From positions 310,001 to 374,000 of the forward strand of contig CP051232.1 in assembly GCA_017792445.1 (NCBI GenBank): DNA of 64,000 bases. The letters are read 5' to 3'. This DNA comes from Maritimibacter sp. (GTDB taxonomy: Bacteria > Pseudomonadota > Alphaproteobacteria > Rhodobacterales > Rhodobacteraceae). Below, piece by piece: positions 16,485 through 25,699 of this stretch (positions are counted from its first letter, which is position 1; every line of letters begins with the position of its first letter). The notes under the pieces were generated by a model that was not told the origin of the DNA, made no database searches, and was given only the letters and a program-made list of their open reading frames with translations. The position numbers were made by a program, and so were the translations under genes.

Positions 16485-17180
16485 ATGCTGAAGTTCACGC
16501 CCCTCTTGCTCGCCCTGATCTACGGACTGGTTCTGTACCGCTTTTCGGCGTGGCGGACGGCGAAGCAGCTCGAAGCGAAGTCGACCGAACTGGCTGACCC
16601 GCTATTGAAGAACCTGTGCGACCGGATGGCCGCTGCGCTCGACCTGCCTCGCATCCGGGTGCATGTCTACGAGGTCGAGCCGGTCAACGGCCTCGCCGCG
16701 CCGGACGGGCGGATCTACATCACCCGCGGGTTCTTTCGGAAATACCGCGAAGGGCTGGTGAACGCAGACGAGATGGCGACGGTCATCGCGCATGAACTGG
16801 GGCATGTCGCCCTTGGGCATTCGCGTCGCCGGATGATCGACTTTTCCGGCCAGAACGCGCTGCGCATGGGACTTGCCATGCTGCTGGGCCGCCTTTTGCC
16901 GGGAATCGGCGTGCTTGTCGCAAACACGATCACCCGGCTTGTCGCCGCCGGGCTGTCGCGGTCGGACGAATACGAGGCGGATGCCTATGCCTCTGCCTTG
17001 CTGGTGAAATCCGGGATTGGCACCGAGCCGCAGAAATCGCTGTTCGGCAAGCTCGACCGGCTGACAGCCGCGAATGCCGGGGCGATGCCGGCGTGGTTCA
17101 TGAGTCACCCGAAGACCGCGGACCGCATCGCCGCGATCGAGAAGAACGAGGCGAAATGGGCCACGGTGGGCCGGACCTGA
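16485..17180 (+). CDS. M48-family metalloprotease
   Basis: A 231-residue zinc protease. The N-terminal hydrophobic segment FTPLLLALIYGLVLYRF anchors it in the membrane, followed by the catalytic ATVIAHELGHVALGHSRRRM (HExxH, first His near residue 103) and the downstream Glu in RSDEYEADAYASALL. The pattern matches HtpX/Oma1-type M48 peptidases involved in membrane-protein quality control. It ends MSHPKTADRIAAIEKNEAKW, typical of the family C-terminus. Confidence 0.88.
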   Translation: MLKFTPLLLALIYGLVLYRFSAWRTAKQLEAKSTELADPLLKNLCDRMAAALDLPRIRVHVYEVEPVNGLAAPDGRIYITRGFFRKYREGLVNADEMATVIAHELGHVALGHSRRRMIDFSGQNALRMGLAMLLGRLLPGIGVLVANTITRLVAAGLSRSDEYEADAYASALLVKSGIGTEPQKSLFGKLDRLTAANAGAMPAWFMSHPKTADRIAAIEKNEAKWATVGRT

Positions 17181-17189
17181 CAGCCGGGC

Positions 17190-17990
17190 TCAGGCCCAGC
17201 CGCCGCCCAGATCCTCATCCGCTTTCGTGATCCAGTGCTCTTCCAGCCAGTCGCAAGGCAGAGACCAGCGCAACAGCGAGCCGCGATAGCCCGCCACCGC
17301 CTCGGGCATTTTGGGCCGTCCATGGAAGCACACCACGCGCGCGTCCTGCGGCAGTTTCGGCTGCCGCAGCCAGTTCACCGGCGGCAGTCCGATGCAGTCA
17401 TGCTTGAAGCTGACCACCCACTCGTCCGGGATGTACGAAAACGCGTCCATCTCCTGCGCCAGCGTCGACGTGTAGCGCTGTTCGCTGCCGCGCGCCTTCT
17501 CGACATCGGCGGTCGGGTTCGCCGCGAGACGTTCGTAAAGCCACGGGTGCAGCGCGGGATCGTATCGGAAGACCGAGCCATGCCCGGTGGGCCGCCCGCG
17601 CCGCGCCTCGACCCAGTCGGCGCGCATCGCGACGGTGCCCGGTTCGTAGCGTAGAATGTCGTCCAGCGGGCCGGTGATCACCACGTCCAGATCGAAGCCC
17701 AGCACCGGCCCTTTCAGGTCGGGGATCAGGCCGGGGCGGAACAACGAGACCTTCCGCATCGCGCCCTGCCGGTTCGCCACCGCCAGCGCCGCGTTCATCT
17801 CGTCGTGGAAGGGTTCGACCGGCAGGTCCAGCACCTCGACATCGGGATGCAGACCGTCCGCGTGCTCGGTCATGCACAGAAACCGGATCGGAACCTTCAG
17901 GTTGCGACGCACCCCGGAATAAAGCCGGTTCACGTATTCGGGGCCGAAGGCCGTGCCCCACTTGATGCAGACGACTGTCGCAGCTTTCAT
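17190..17990 (-). CDS. Glycosyltransferase-like protein
   Basis: A 266-residue protein. The start MKAATVVCIKWGTAFGPEYV and the segment YSGVRRNLKVPIRFLCMTEH look like a nucleotide-sugar-binding fold of GT-A type. The acidic motif GFDLDVVITGPLDDI supplies a DxD-like metal site, and a FHGRPKMPEA end is typical of family members whose His coordinates metal. The sugar donor and acceptor are unknown. It is convergent with the M48 gene (9 bp apart) and 55 bp downstream of no other sugar gene, so context does not help. Confidence 0.6.
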   Translation of the reverse strand: MKAATVVCIKWGTAFGPEYVNRLYSGVRRNLKVPIRFLCMTEHADGLHPDVEVLDLPVEPFHDEMNAALAVANRQGAMRKVSLFRPGLIPDLKGPVLGFDLDVVITGPLDDILRYEPGTVAMRADWVEARRGRPTGHGSVFRYDPALHPWLYERLAANPTADVEKARGSEQRYTSTLAQEMDAFSYIPDEWVVSFKHDCIGLPPVNWLRQPKLPQDARVVCFHGRPKMPEAVAGYRGSLLRWSLPCDWLEEHWITKADEDLGGGWA

Positions 17991-18045
17991 CGCTCACCTC
18001 TCCGCTGGCCCCGCCATAGGCGAGGCCGAGCGGACGGTAAAGGCA

Positions 18046-19209
18046 TCAGGCCGCGGGCATCCGCGATTCGACGATTCCCGCGTACCACGAGCATCCGGCG
18101 GGGATCGCGTCGTCGTTGAAGTTGTACTCGGGATGGTGCACCGGGGCGGTGTCGCCGTTGCCGACAAGGATATAGGCGCCCGGACGTTCCAGCAGCATGT
18201 AGGCGAAGTCCTCACCGCCCATCACCAGCGGCGCGTCGGCGCATTCGCCCGACACGTTCCGCGCGACTTCGGCTGCATAGTCCGTTTCGGTCTCGGTGTT
18301 GGCCATGACCGGGTAGCCCTCGATCCAATGCACGTCCGCCTTCGCGCCAAAGACTTCGGCGGTGCTAGTCGCGATGTGTTTCAGACGTTCTTCCGCCTGC
18401 TTACGGACGCCTTCGTCCAGCGTGCGGATCGTGCCGCGCAACGTCACACGCTGCGGGATGACGTTGAACGCGGTCGAGGAGGTCTCGAACGAGGTCACCG
18501 ACACCACCACCTGCTGCGTCGGATCGACGTTGCGGCTGGCGATGGTTTGCAGCGCCAGAACGAGATGGCTGGCGACCACGGTGCTGTCCACAGTCTCATG
18601 CGGCTTGGCGGCGTGGCCGCCCTTGCCTTCCACGGTGATCTCGAACTGGTCGGTAGCGGCGAAGAAGGCGCCGGGCCGGATCGCGAACGTGCCCGCGGGA
18701 ACGCCCGGCCAGTTGTGCATCCCGTAGACCTCGTCGATCGACCAGCGTTCCATCATGCCGTCGTCGCACATCTCGCGACCGCCGCCGCCGCCCTCTTCGG
18801 CGGGTTGGAAGATGACAACGCAGGTGCCGTCGAAATTGCGCGTCTCGGCAAGGTACTTCGCCGCGCCCAGCAGCATGGCGGTGTGGCCGTCATGGCCGCA
18901 GGCATGCATCGCGCCCGGCGTCTCGGACGCATAATCGAGGCCGGTCTGTTCGTTGATCGGCAGCGCGTCCATGTCGGCGCGCAGGCCGATGGTGCGGCCC
19001 GAGGTGTTGGTCTTGCCCTTGATGACCGCCACGACCCCGGTGCGGCCGATTCCGCCCACGACCTCGTCGCAGCCGAAAGCTTCGAGCTTTTCCTTCACCA
19101 GCGCCGAGGTGCGGTGCGTATCGAACAGGATCTCGGGGTGGCGGTGAATGTCGCGGCGCCACTCGGTGATCTCGGGCAGCAGCTCTGCGAAACGGTTCTT
19201 GACGGGCAT
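18046..19209 (-). CDS. M20-family amidohydrolase (aminoacylase/hippurate hydrolase type)
   Basis: A 387-residue metal-dependent hydrolase that releases amino acids from N-acyl amino acids. Metal-site motifs are HRHPEILFDTH near the N-terminus, ACGHDGHTAMLLGAAKYLAE, FQPAEEGGGGGREM and a C-terminal MGGEDFAYML. ATG 19209 (MPVKNRFAEL) was chosen because GGAGG lies 5 nt upstream; the frame stays open to 19419. The neighbouring peptide importer operon, divergent from it, suggests a role in using imported peptides or acyl-amino acids. Confidence 0.87.
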   Translation of the reverse strand: MPVKNRFAELLPEITEWRRDIHRHPEILFDTHRTSALVKEKLEAFGCDEVVGGIGRTGVVAVIKGKTNTSGRTIGLRADMDALPINEQTGLDYASETPGAMHACGHDGHTAMLLGAAKYLAETRNFDGTCVVIFQPAEEGGGGGREMCDDGMMERWSIDEVYGMHNWPGVPAGTFAIRPGAFFAATDQFEITVEGKGGHAAKPHETVDSTVVASHLVLALQTIASRNVDPTQQVVVSVTSFETSSTAFNVIPQRVTLRGTIRTLDEGVRKQAEERLKHIATSTAEVFGAKADVHWIEGYPVMANTETETDYAAEVARNVSGECADAPLVMGGEDFAYMLLERPGAYILVGNGDTAPVHHPEYNFNDDAIPAGCSWYAGIVESRMPAA

Positions 19210-19529
19210 CGGTCCTCCTGGCGTCTGGATGGAACGAACGTGGGGCAGAACGCCATCAGTCTCAAGCCCCGCCGCGCGTTCCACGCCGATCCCGGCAGGT
19301 GGAAACGTCACGGCACTTCGGCGAATGCCCTTAATTGACGCGTCCCACGCGGCAGGTTGCATGCTGCTGCAGCGCAGAACGATGCGACGCAAAGGCACCC
19401 AAAGCCGCCGCGCCTGCATCGCCGAACAAATGGTTGCGGGGTGCTTTTTTCATGCTAACGTCCCGCCTTAACAAATGCCGGGCGAAACGACCCGGGCGGC
19501 GAAAGCCGACAATGACAGGGGAGTTCTGC
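19210..19529 (+). promoter_or_regulatory. Divergent promoter region of the amidohydrolase and peptide importer
   Basis: A 320-bp gene-free stretch. A sigma-70-like promoter for the importer can be proposed: TTGCGG at 19434-19439 and TAACGT at 19456-19461 with a 16-bp spacer that includes a T6 run. An AGGGGAG ribosome site lies 6 nt before ATG 19530. No operator was recognised. Confidence 0.35.
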
Positions 19530-20534
19530 ATGCCCGACGGGCAGCTGCCGGTACTTGACGTACGGGACCTGAAAACCGTTTTCCGCACCCGCCGTGGCGA
19601 GGTGCATGCGGTAAACTCGGTAAGCTTCGATCTCAAACCCGGCGAACTGCTGGGTGTGGTCGGAGAGAGCGGATCCGGCAAATCGGTGACGATGATGTCG
19701 CTGATCGGGCTTCTGCCCTCGCCGCCGGCCGAGGTCCGCGACGGACAGGTCCTGTTCGGTGACAACGATCTTCTGAAAGCCGACGAGGACACGCTGCGCG
19801 CGATCCGGGGTGCGCGGATCGGGTTCGTGTTTCAGGATCCGATGACCTCGCTGAACCCGGTGTTCACGGTCGGCTATCAGCTGATGGAGCCTTTGCGAAA
19901 GCACATGGGGCTGAACAAGAAGGCGGCGCGGGCGCGGGCGCAGGAGCTTCTGGAACTTGTGGGCATCCCCGATGCCGGTCGGCGGCTGAAGGACTATCCG
20001 CACCAGTTTTCGGGCGGGATGCGGCAGCGGGTGATGATCGCCATCGCGCTGGCCTGCGACCCCGAGGTGCTGATCGCGGACGAACCGACCACGGCGCTCG
20101 ACGTGACGATTCAGGCGCAGATCCTCGAACTGGTGAAAGAGCTGCGTCAGAAGCTTGGCATGGCCATCGTCTGGATCACGCACGACCTTGGCGTCATCGC
20201 CGGTATCGCCGACCGGGTGATGGTGATGTACGGCGGACAGATCGTCGAACACGCGCCGGTCAAGGAACTGTTCGGCAATCCGCAGCATCCCTACACGCGC
20301 GCGCTGCTTGGCACCGTTCCGGCGATGCACGGCACCCGCGAGGCGCGGCTGCGGGTGATCGAGGGCCAGCCGCCGGTGCTGGATGCGCCGCCCGCCGCCT
20401 GCCCGTTCCGCGCCCGCTGCACCCACAGCTTCGAGCGGTGCGAGCGCGAGAACCCGCCGCGCATTCCGGTCGGCCCGCTGCACGACGCCGCCTGTTTCTG
20501 GAACCCCGCGACCGGAGGACCCCGCGATGCCTGA
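19530..20534 (+). CDS. Peptide ABC transporter ATP-binding protein (DppD/OppD type)
   Basis: A 334-residue ATPase of a peptide importer. Walker A GESGSGKS lies near residue 50, the signature [20 protein letters not shown] and Walker [16 protein letters not shown] follow, and the C-terminal Cys cluster ([14 protein letters not shown]) of OppD/DppD-type subunits is present. It works with the DppF-like partner encoded next, overlapping by 8 bp. ATG 19530 is preferred to ATG 19512 on ribosome-site spacing. The five-gene order D-F-A-B-C is intact. Confidence 0.9.
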   Translation: MPDGQLPVLDVRDLKTVFRTRRGEVHAVNSVSFDLKPGELLGVVGESGSGKSVTMMSLIGLLPSPPAEVRDGQVLFGDNDLLKADEDTLRAIRGARIGFVFQDPMTSLNPVFTVGYQLMEPLRKHMGLNKKAARARAQELLELVGIPDAGRRLKDYPHQFSGGMRQRVMIAIALACDPEVLIADEPTTALDVTIQAQILELVKELRQKLGMAIVWITHDLGVIAGIADRVMVMYGGQIVEHAPVKELFGNPQHPYTRALLGTVPAMHGTREARLRVIEGQPPVLDAPPAACPFRARCTHSFERCERENPPRIPVGPLHDAACFWNPATGGPRDA

Positions 20535-21612
20535 CGGGACGCCGCCGAACAAGCTGGTCGAGGTCTACGACCTGAAGATGCACTTCCCGATCTACGGTGG
20601 CGTGCTGCGCCGCCGGGTGGGCGAAGTGAAGGCCGTGGACGGGGTCAGCTTCGACATCCACGAAGGCGAGACGCTGGGTCTGGTGGGCGAATCCGGCTGC
20701 GGCAAGTCCACCTGCGGCCGCGCGGTGCTGCGGCTGTACGAGGTGACGGACGGCGCGGTGAAGATCGAGGGCGAGAACATCGCCGACTGGTCGGCCGAAC
20801 ACCTGCGCAAGGTACGGCCCAAGATGCAGATGGTGTTTCAGGATCCGCAGGCCTCGCTGAACCCCCGGATGACAGTGGCGTCGATCATCGGCGAGCCGCT
20901 TGACGAGCACACGCGGCAATCGAAGAAGGACAAGCTGAACCGGGTCTATCACCTGATGGACGCCGTGGGCCTGAACCGCGATTTCGCGAACCGCTATCCG
21001 CACGAGTTTTCCGGTGGCCAGCGGCAGCGCATCGGCATCGCCCGCGCGCTGGCGCTGAACCCGCGCTTTATCGTCTGCGATGAACCCATCGCCGCGCTCG
21101 ACGTGTCGATTCAGGCGCAGGTGGTGAACCTGCTCGAGGATTTGCAGGAAGAGTTCGGCCTGACCTACCTGTTCATCAGCCACGACCTGTCGATGGTGCG
21201 CCACATCGCCGACCGCGTGGCGGTGATGTACCTTGGCAAGATCGTCGAGCTTGCGCCGCGCGATGCGCTCTACGACTCGCCGCTGCATCCCTACACGCAA
21301 GCGCTTTTGTCGGCGGTTCCGGAACCGGACCCGTCGCTTGAGGCGCGGACCGAACGGATCATCCTGAAGGGCGACGTGCCCTCGCCCGCGAACCCGCCGA
21401 AAGGCTGCAACTTCTGCACCCGCTGCCCGCAGGTGATGGACATCTGCCGCCAGACCGAACCCGAGTACCGCGAGGTCGCGCCCGGACATTTCACCGCCTG
21501 CCACCTGCAGGACGGTCAACCGCAACAACAGCAACAACAACAAGCTACGGACGCGGGCCAACCCGCGCCAGCACAGAGGCAAGAGCAAAGCCAACAAGGA
21601 GAGGATACATGA
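20527..21612 (+). CDS. Peptide ABC transporter ATP-binding protein (DppF/OppF type)
   Basis: A 361-residue ATPase. Walker A GESGCGKS, the Q-loop [15 protein letters not shown], signature [20 protein letters not shown] and Walker [16 protein letters not shown] are clear. The C-terminal oligopeptide Cys cluster is [15 protein letters not shown]. The last 35 residues form a low-complexity Gln-rich tail (seven Gln in a row) not expected in the family. The TGA overlaps the ATG of the binding-protein gene. Confidence 0.9.
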   Translation: MPDGTPPNKLVEVYDLKMHFPIYGGVLRRRVGEVKAVDGVSFDIHEGETLGLVGESGCGKSTCGRAVLRLYEVTDGAVKIEGENIADWSAEHLRKVRPKMQMVFQDPQASLNPRMTVASIIGEPLDEHTRQSKKDKLNRVYHLMDAVGLNRDFANRYPHEFSGGQRQRIGIARALALNPRFIVCDEPIAALDVSIQAQVVNLLEDLQEEFGLTYLFISHDLSMVRHIADRVAVMYLGKIVELAPRDALYDSPLHPYTQALLSAVPEPDPSLEARTERIILKGDVPSPANPPKGCNFCTRCPQVMDICRQTEPEYREVAPGHFTACHLQDGQPQQQQQQQATDAGQPAPAQRQEQSQQGEDT

Positions 21613-23315
21613 AACTCAGGACATTATTGCTGGGCGCGGCCGCCGCGACGGCCCTCGCACCGGTCTCGGCCATGGCCGAGCGCGGCAGCGACGGCCAGCT
21701 CAACATCATTTACTGGCAGGCGCCTTCGACCCTGAACCCGTTCCTGTCGGGCGGCACCAAGGAAGTCGAATCCGCCTCGATGATCATCGAGCCGCTGGTG
21801 CGGTTCGACCAGGACGGCAACATGGTGCCGTGGCTGGCCGCGGACATCCCGACGCTGGAAAACGGCGGCGTGGCCGAGGACCTGAAGTCGATCACCTGGA
21901 CCCTGAAGGAAGGCATCGTCTGGTCGGACGGTACGCCCCTGACCGCGGCTGACGCCGTGTTCACCTGGGAATACTGCACCCACCCCGAAGGCGGCTGCGC
22001 GCAAAGCTCGTATTTCGACGGCGTGTCGTCGGTCGAGGCGGTGGACGACCTGACCATCAAGGTCAGCTTCACCGAAGCCAAGCCCTTCCCCTACACCGCC
22101 TTCGTCGGCTCGGAGAGCCCGATCATTCAGGCCGCCCAGTTCGCCGACTGCCTTGGCGCCAAGGCGCCCGAGTGCACCGAGGCCAACTTCAACCCGATCG
22201 GCACCGGCCCGTTCATGGTCACCGAGTTCAAGCCGAACGACGTGATCACGCTGGAAATGAACCCCAACTTCCGCGAAGCCGACAAGCCGGCCTTCGCCAC
22301 GGTGGTGTTCAAGGGCGGCGGCGACGCCGCTGCGGCGGCGCGTTCGGTCATGGAGACCGGCGAGTTCGACTATGCGTGGAACCTGCAGCTTGACCCGATG
22401 CTGCTGGACGAGATGCAGGCCAAGGGTCTTGGCACCGTCGTTTCGGCCTTCGCCACCTCGGTCGAGCGGATCCACGTCAACCAGACCAACCCCGACCCGT
22501 CGCTGGGCGAGGGCCGCGCCACGGTCGACAACCCGCACCCGTTCCTGACGGATCCGGCGATCGGCAAGGCGATGTCCATGGCCATCGACCGCGAACTGCT
22601 GGTCGAAATCGGCTACGGCGCCGGTGGCCAGCCCACCTGCAACGTGCTGCCGGCTCCGGCCGTCTATGCCTCGACCGCCAACGATGGCTGCCTTGTGCAA
22701 GACATCGAGGGCGCCAAGGCGGTGCTGGAAGAAGCCGGCTGGACCGACACCGACGGTGACGGCATCCGCGACAAGGACGGCGTGAAGCTGTCGGTTCTCT
22801 ACCAGACCTCGACCAACGCCGTCCGTCAGGACACGCAGGCGCTGGTCAAGCAGTGGTGGGAAGAGATCGGCATCGAGACCGAGCTGCGCAACATCGACGC
22901 CTCGGTGTTCTTCGGCGGTGATCCGGGCTCGCCCGACACCTTCCAGAAGTTCTTCGCCGACGTCGAGATGTACACCAACAACTTCGCGGGCGTCGACCCC
23001 GAGGCGTACATGGCAAACTGGCGCTGCTCCGAGATCCCGGGCCCCGACAGCCAGTGGCAGGGCTCGAACATCCAGCGTTTCTGCTCGGAAGAGTATGACG
23101 CGCTGGTCGACGAGCTGTCGAAGACCGCCGGGATCGACGCGCGCGCCGCGATCGTGAAGCAGATGAACGATATGCTGATGGAAAGCTACTCGATCATCCC
23201 GCTGATCTGGCGCGGCAACCCGTCGGCGCACGCCAACTCGCTGGGCGGCGTGATGATGAACGACTGGGATTCCGAGATCTGGAACATCAAGGACTGGTAC
23301 CGGATCGACGGCTAA
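21609..23315 (+). CDS. Peptide ABC transporter substrate-binding protein (SBP family 5)
   Basis: A 568-residue periplasmic binding protein. The signal peptide is [20 protein letters not shown] followed by AMA, with cleavage near residue 23. Family-5 features are [20 protein letters not shown], the segment [20 protein letters not shown], and [17 protein letters not shown]. It captures peptides or similar solutes and delivers them to the two permeases downstream. Acidic Asp-rich stretches ([14 protein letters not shown]) near residue 380 look like a calcium-binding loop. The ligand cannot be read from sequence. Confidence 0.9.
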   Translation: MKLRTLLLGAAAATALAPVSAMAERGSDGQLNIIYWQAPSTLNPFLSGGTKEVESASMIIEPLVRFDQDGNMVPWLAADIPTLENGGVAEDLKSITWTLKEGIVWSDGTPLTAADAVFTWEYCTHPEGGCAQSSYFDGVSSVEAVDDLTIKVSFTEAKPFPYTAFVGSESPIIQAAQFADCLGAKAPECTEANFNPIGTGPFMVTEFKPNDVITLEMNPNFREADKPAFATVVFKGGGDAAAAARSVMETGEFDYAWNLQLDPMLLDEMQAKGLGTVVSAFATSVERIHVNQTNPDPSLGEGRATVDNPHPFLTDPAIGKAMSMAIDRELLVEIGYGAGGQPTCNVLPAPAVYASTANDGCLVQDIEGAKAVLEEAGWTDTDGDGIRDKDGVKLSVLYQTSTNAVRQDTQALVKQWWEEIGIETELRNIDASVFFGGDPGSPDTFQKFFADVEMYTNNFAGVDPEAYMANWRCSEIPGPDSQWQGSNIQRFCSEEYDALVDELSKTAGIDARAAIVKQMNDMLMESYSIIPLIWRGNPSAHANSLGGVMMNDWDSEIWNIKDWYRIDG

Positions 23316-23338
23316 GCCCGTTTTCCTGACATGACACC

Positions 23339-23367
23339 GGGATGCCCGCCTTCGGCGCGGGCATCCC
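23339..23367 (+). repeat. Intercistronic hairpin between binding protein and permeases
   Basis: An 11-bp perfect stem, GGGATGCCCGC (23339-23349) with GCGGGCATCCC (23357-23367), and a 7-nt loop. No T run follows, so it is more likely an mRNA stabiliser or processing point that keeps the binding-protein message more abundant than the permease message. Confidence 0.6.
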
Positions 23368-23398
23368 CACCAACGAACCGAGCGCAGGAGCCCGCACC

Positions 23399-23443
23399 AT
23401 GAGTCGCCAGCCCGCCACGCCAGGGATCGCCCGTCGATGCTGA
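23399..23443 (+). CDS. Possible 14-residue leader peptide coupled to the permease gene
   Basis: ATG 23399 follows AGGAG at 8-nt spacing, encodes MSRQPATPGIARRC and stops at TGA 23441-23443, which overlaps the start region of the permease gene (ATG 23437). The best ribosome site in this leader therefore serves the mini-ORF, and translation could pass by coupling to the permease. It may be chance. Confidence 0.3.
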   Translation: MSRQPATPGIARRC

Positions 23444-24444
23444 CCTTCACGATCCGCCGTCTTCTGCTTGCGATCCCGACGCTGCTGCTGATCTCGCTGG
23501 TCATCTTCCTGCTTCTGGAACTGGCGCCCGGCGACCCGATGGCGCAGGTGCCGCTGACCGTGCCGCCCGAGGTGAAGGAAAAGATGCGCCAGGCGCTCGG
23601 CCTGGGCGAGCCGGTGCACATCCGCTACCTGAAATGGATCTGGCAGTTCTTCGTCATCGAACCGATGAACCTGATCGACGCGATGTTCGGCACCTCGCTG
23701 GCCGAGGGCCAGCTGCGCGTGATCTCGTGGCAGACCCGTTCGCCCGTGATGGACATCGTCGCCCAGCGCCTGCCGCAGACCCTGTGGGTCGTGGGCGTGG
23801 CCTATGTCGTAGCGGTGCTGATCGCGATCCCGATCGGCGTCTATTCCGCCTACAAACAGTATTCCTGGTTCGACCAGGCCGGCACCTTCGTCACCATGGT
23901 CGGCTTCTCGGTCCCGCCCTTCTTCTCGGGCGTTCTGGTGATCGTGATCTTCTCGGTGAACCTCGGCTGGTTCCCATCGATCTACGACACCACTCACCGG
24001 GTCACCGACTGGGACAGCTTCGTGGTGCAGCTCAAGCAGATGATCATGCCGGTGATGGTGCTGGCTTTGCAGATCACCTCGCAGATCAGCCGCTTCATGC
24101 GGGCGTCGATGCTCGACAACCTCGGGCAGGACTATGTCCGCACCGCCCGCGCAAAGGGGATGACCGAAAGCACGGTTGTGCTGATGCACGTGCTGCGCAA
24201 CTCGATGATCCCCGTGGTCACGGTGATCGCACTGGGTATCCCTTCTATCTTCGGCGGCGCCATCATCACCGAGCAAGTGTTCAAGGTGAACGGGATCGGC
24301 CAGTTGCTGATCACCGCCATCCAGGCCAACGACATGCCGATGGTCCAGACGCTGACCTTCATCTTCGCCGTGCTGATCGTGCTGTTCAACCTGATCGCCG
24401 ACGTCCTTTACGGCATCCTCGACCCGAGAATCCGCTATGACTGA
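23437..24444 (+). CDS. Peptide ABC transporter permease (DppB type)
   Basis: A 335-residue inner-membrane permease. The N-terminal helix FTIRRLLLAIPTLLLISLVI is family-typical, followed by LELAPGDPM. The cytoplasmic EAA loop is seen as DYVRTARAKGMTESTVVLMH, and the C-terminus ends in VLYGILDPRIRYD, the usual DppB/OppB ending. It pairs with the DppC-type subunit, with which it overlaps by 8 bp. Only weak ribosome-binding sequence (AGGGA, 10 nt away) precedes its ATG. Confidence 0.9.
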   Translation: MLTFTIRRLLLAIPTLLLISLVIFLLLELAPGDPMAQVPLTVPPEVKEKMRQALGLGEPVHIRYLKWIWQFFVIEPMNLIDAMFGTSLAEGQLRVISWQTRSPVMDIVAQRLPQTLWVVGVAYVVAVLIAIPIGVYSAYKQYSWFDQAGTFVTMVGFSVPPFFSGVLVIVIFSVNLGWFPSIYDTTHRVTDWDSFVVQLKQMIMPVMVLALQITSQISRFMRASMLDNLGQDYVRTARAKGMTESTVVLMHVLRNSMIPVVTVIALGIPSIFGGAIITEQVFKVNGIGQLLITAIQANDMPMVQTLTFIFAVLIVLFNLIADVLYGILDPRIRYD

Positions 24445-25420
24445 TACCGACGACCGCCGCGACGACGTGCCGGCCGAACCGGCCGCGAACCCGGCAGGCG
24501 CCGGGGCCGCTCCCGCGCTTGACCCCGCCAGCACCTACCGCGCGCCGCGCAACCAGTGGCTGGATGTCTGGGACCAGTTCAAAAGCCACCGAGGCGCGCT
24601 GATCGGCGCGGCGGTGTTCATCCTGATCCTGCTGGCGGTGACGATTGGCCCCTATATCTGGACCATCGACCCGACCTACATCGACATTCGCGCCAAGAAC
24701 CAGGGCCCGACCCTGGCGCATCCGCTGGGCACCGACCAGCTTGGCCGCGACACGCTTTCGCGCATGCTGGCCGGCGGCCGCGTCTCGATCGCGGTGGGCC
24801 TGACCGCGATGGCCCTGTCGATCCTGATCGGTACCGTGATCGGGGTTATCGCAGGCTATTTCAAACGCCTCGACGGCCCGCTGATGCGGTTTACCGACCT
24901 GTTTCTTGCCCTGCCCCTGCTGCCGCTGCTGCTTGTGGCGGTGCTTTTGTTCCGCGACATGCTGTCCAAGACCTTCGGTCCCGAGGGCGGCGTGTTTATC
25001 CTGATTGTCTCGCTGATCGGCATCACCTCGTGGATGCAGACGGCCCGGATCGTACGCGGCGACGTGCTTGCGCTGAAAGAGCGCGAGTTCGTCCTTGCGG
25101 GCCGGTCCATCGGCACGCCCTCGCGCCGGATGATCACGCGCCACATCCTGCCCAACGTCCTGTCGCCGATCATGGTGTCGGCCACGCTGGGCATCGCCAC
25201 CGCGATCATTACCGAAAGCGCGCTGTCCTTCCTCGGTTTCGGCTTCCCGCCGGACTTCCCGACCTGGGGCCGCCTGCTGTTCGACAGCGTCGACCGGATG
25301 CAGCTCTATCCCGAACGGGTGATCTGGCCCGGCCTTGCCATCTCGCTGACCGTGCTCAGCGTGAACTATATCGGCGACGGGCTGCGCGACGCGTTGGACC
25401 CCCGCATCCGCGGCCGCTGA
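24437..25420 (+). CDS. Peptide ABC transporter permease (DppC type)
   Basis: A 327-residue inner-membrane permease. An Ala/Pro-rich cytoplasmic N-terminus of about 40 residues precedes helix one (LIGAAVFILILLAVTIGPYI). The LGTDQLGRDTLSRMLAGGRV motif is diagnostic for DppC/OppC subunits, and the EAA loop reads EFVLAGRSIGTPSRRMITRH. The C-terminus is the family-typical GDGLRDALDPRIRGR. It completes the transport channel with the preceding permease. It is the last gene of the operon, followed by a hairpin. Confidence 0.9.
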   Translation: MTDTDDRRDDVPAEPAANPAGAGAAPALDPASTYRAPRNQWLDVWDQFKSHRGALIGAAVFILILLAVTIGPYIWTIDPTYIDIRAKNQGPTLAHPLGTDQLGRDTLSRMLAGGRVSIAVGLTAMALSILIGTVIGVIAGYFKRLDGPLMRFTDLFLALPLLPLLLVAVLLFRDMLSKTFGPEGGVFILIVSLIGITSWMQTARIVRGDVLALKEREFVLAGRSIGTPSRRMITRHILPNVLSPIMVSATLGIATAIITESALSFLGFGFPPDFPTWGRLLFDSVDRMQLYPERVIWPGLAISLTVLSVNYIGDGLRDALDPRIRGR

Positions 25421-25428
25421 CAGGGCGA

Positions 25429-25480
25429 AGCGAGGGGCCAGCCCCTCGCGCTCCCCGGGATATTTGCGGACCAAAGAAGG
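25429..25480 (+). repeat. Intergenic hairpin repeat, copy 2
   Basis: Stem GCGAGGGGC (25430-25438) with GCCCCTCGC (25441-25449) is followed by CTCCCCGGGATATTTGCGG and an AAAGAAGG end. It has the same order as the copy at 7205-7265 and likewise begins within 10 bp of a stop codon. It is likely the 3' end of the importer transcript. Confidence 0.6.
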
Positions 25481-25699
25481 CCCGCCTGAGGCCTTGCCCC
25501 TTCTGACCTGACGTATCCTGCGGGAGACGCCCCGTGTTGCGCGGCGGCGCCATCGCCCCGGTCCGCCGCGACGATCCGTCCGGGCAACGGTGTTTCGCGA
25601 ACCCCTCTGTTTGCTTGAGCAAAGTTACGCGGCGATATATCACCTTCCGACGTGGCCCGGGCGACCGGGCAGAGACAAGCCGCGACAAGGGGAAGCGAG

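Noticed and set aside
21624-23621. 665-codon minus-strand frame opposite the peptide-binding protein gene
   Set aside because: Same kind of shadow; low-complexity composition (Arg, Gly, Val, Asp, His) and no motif.
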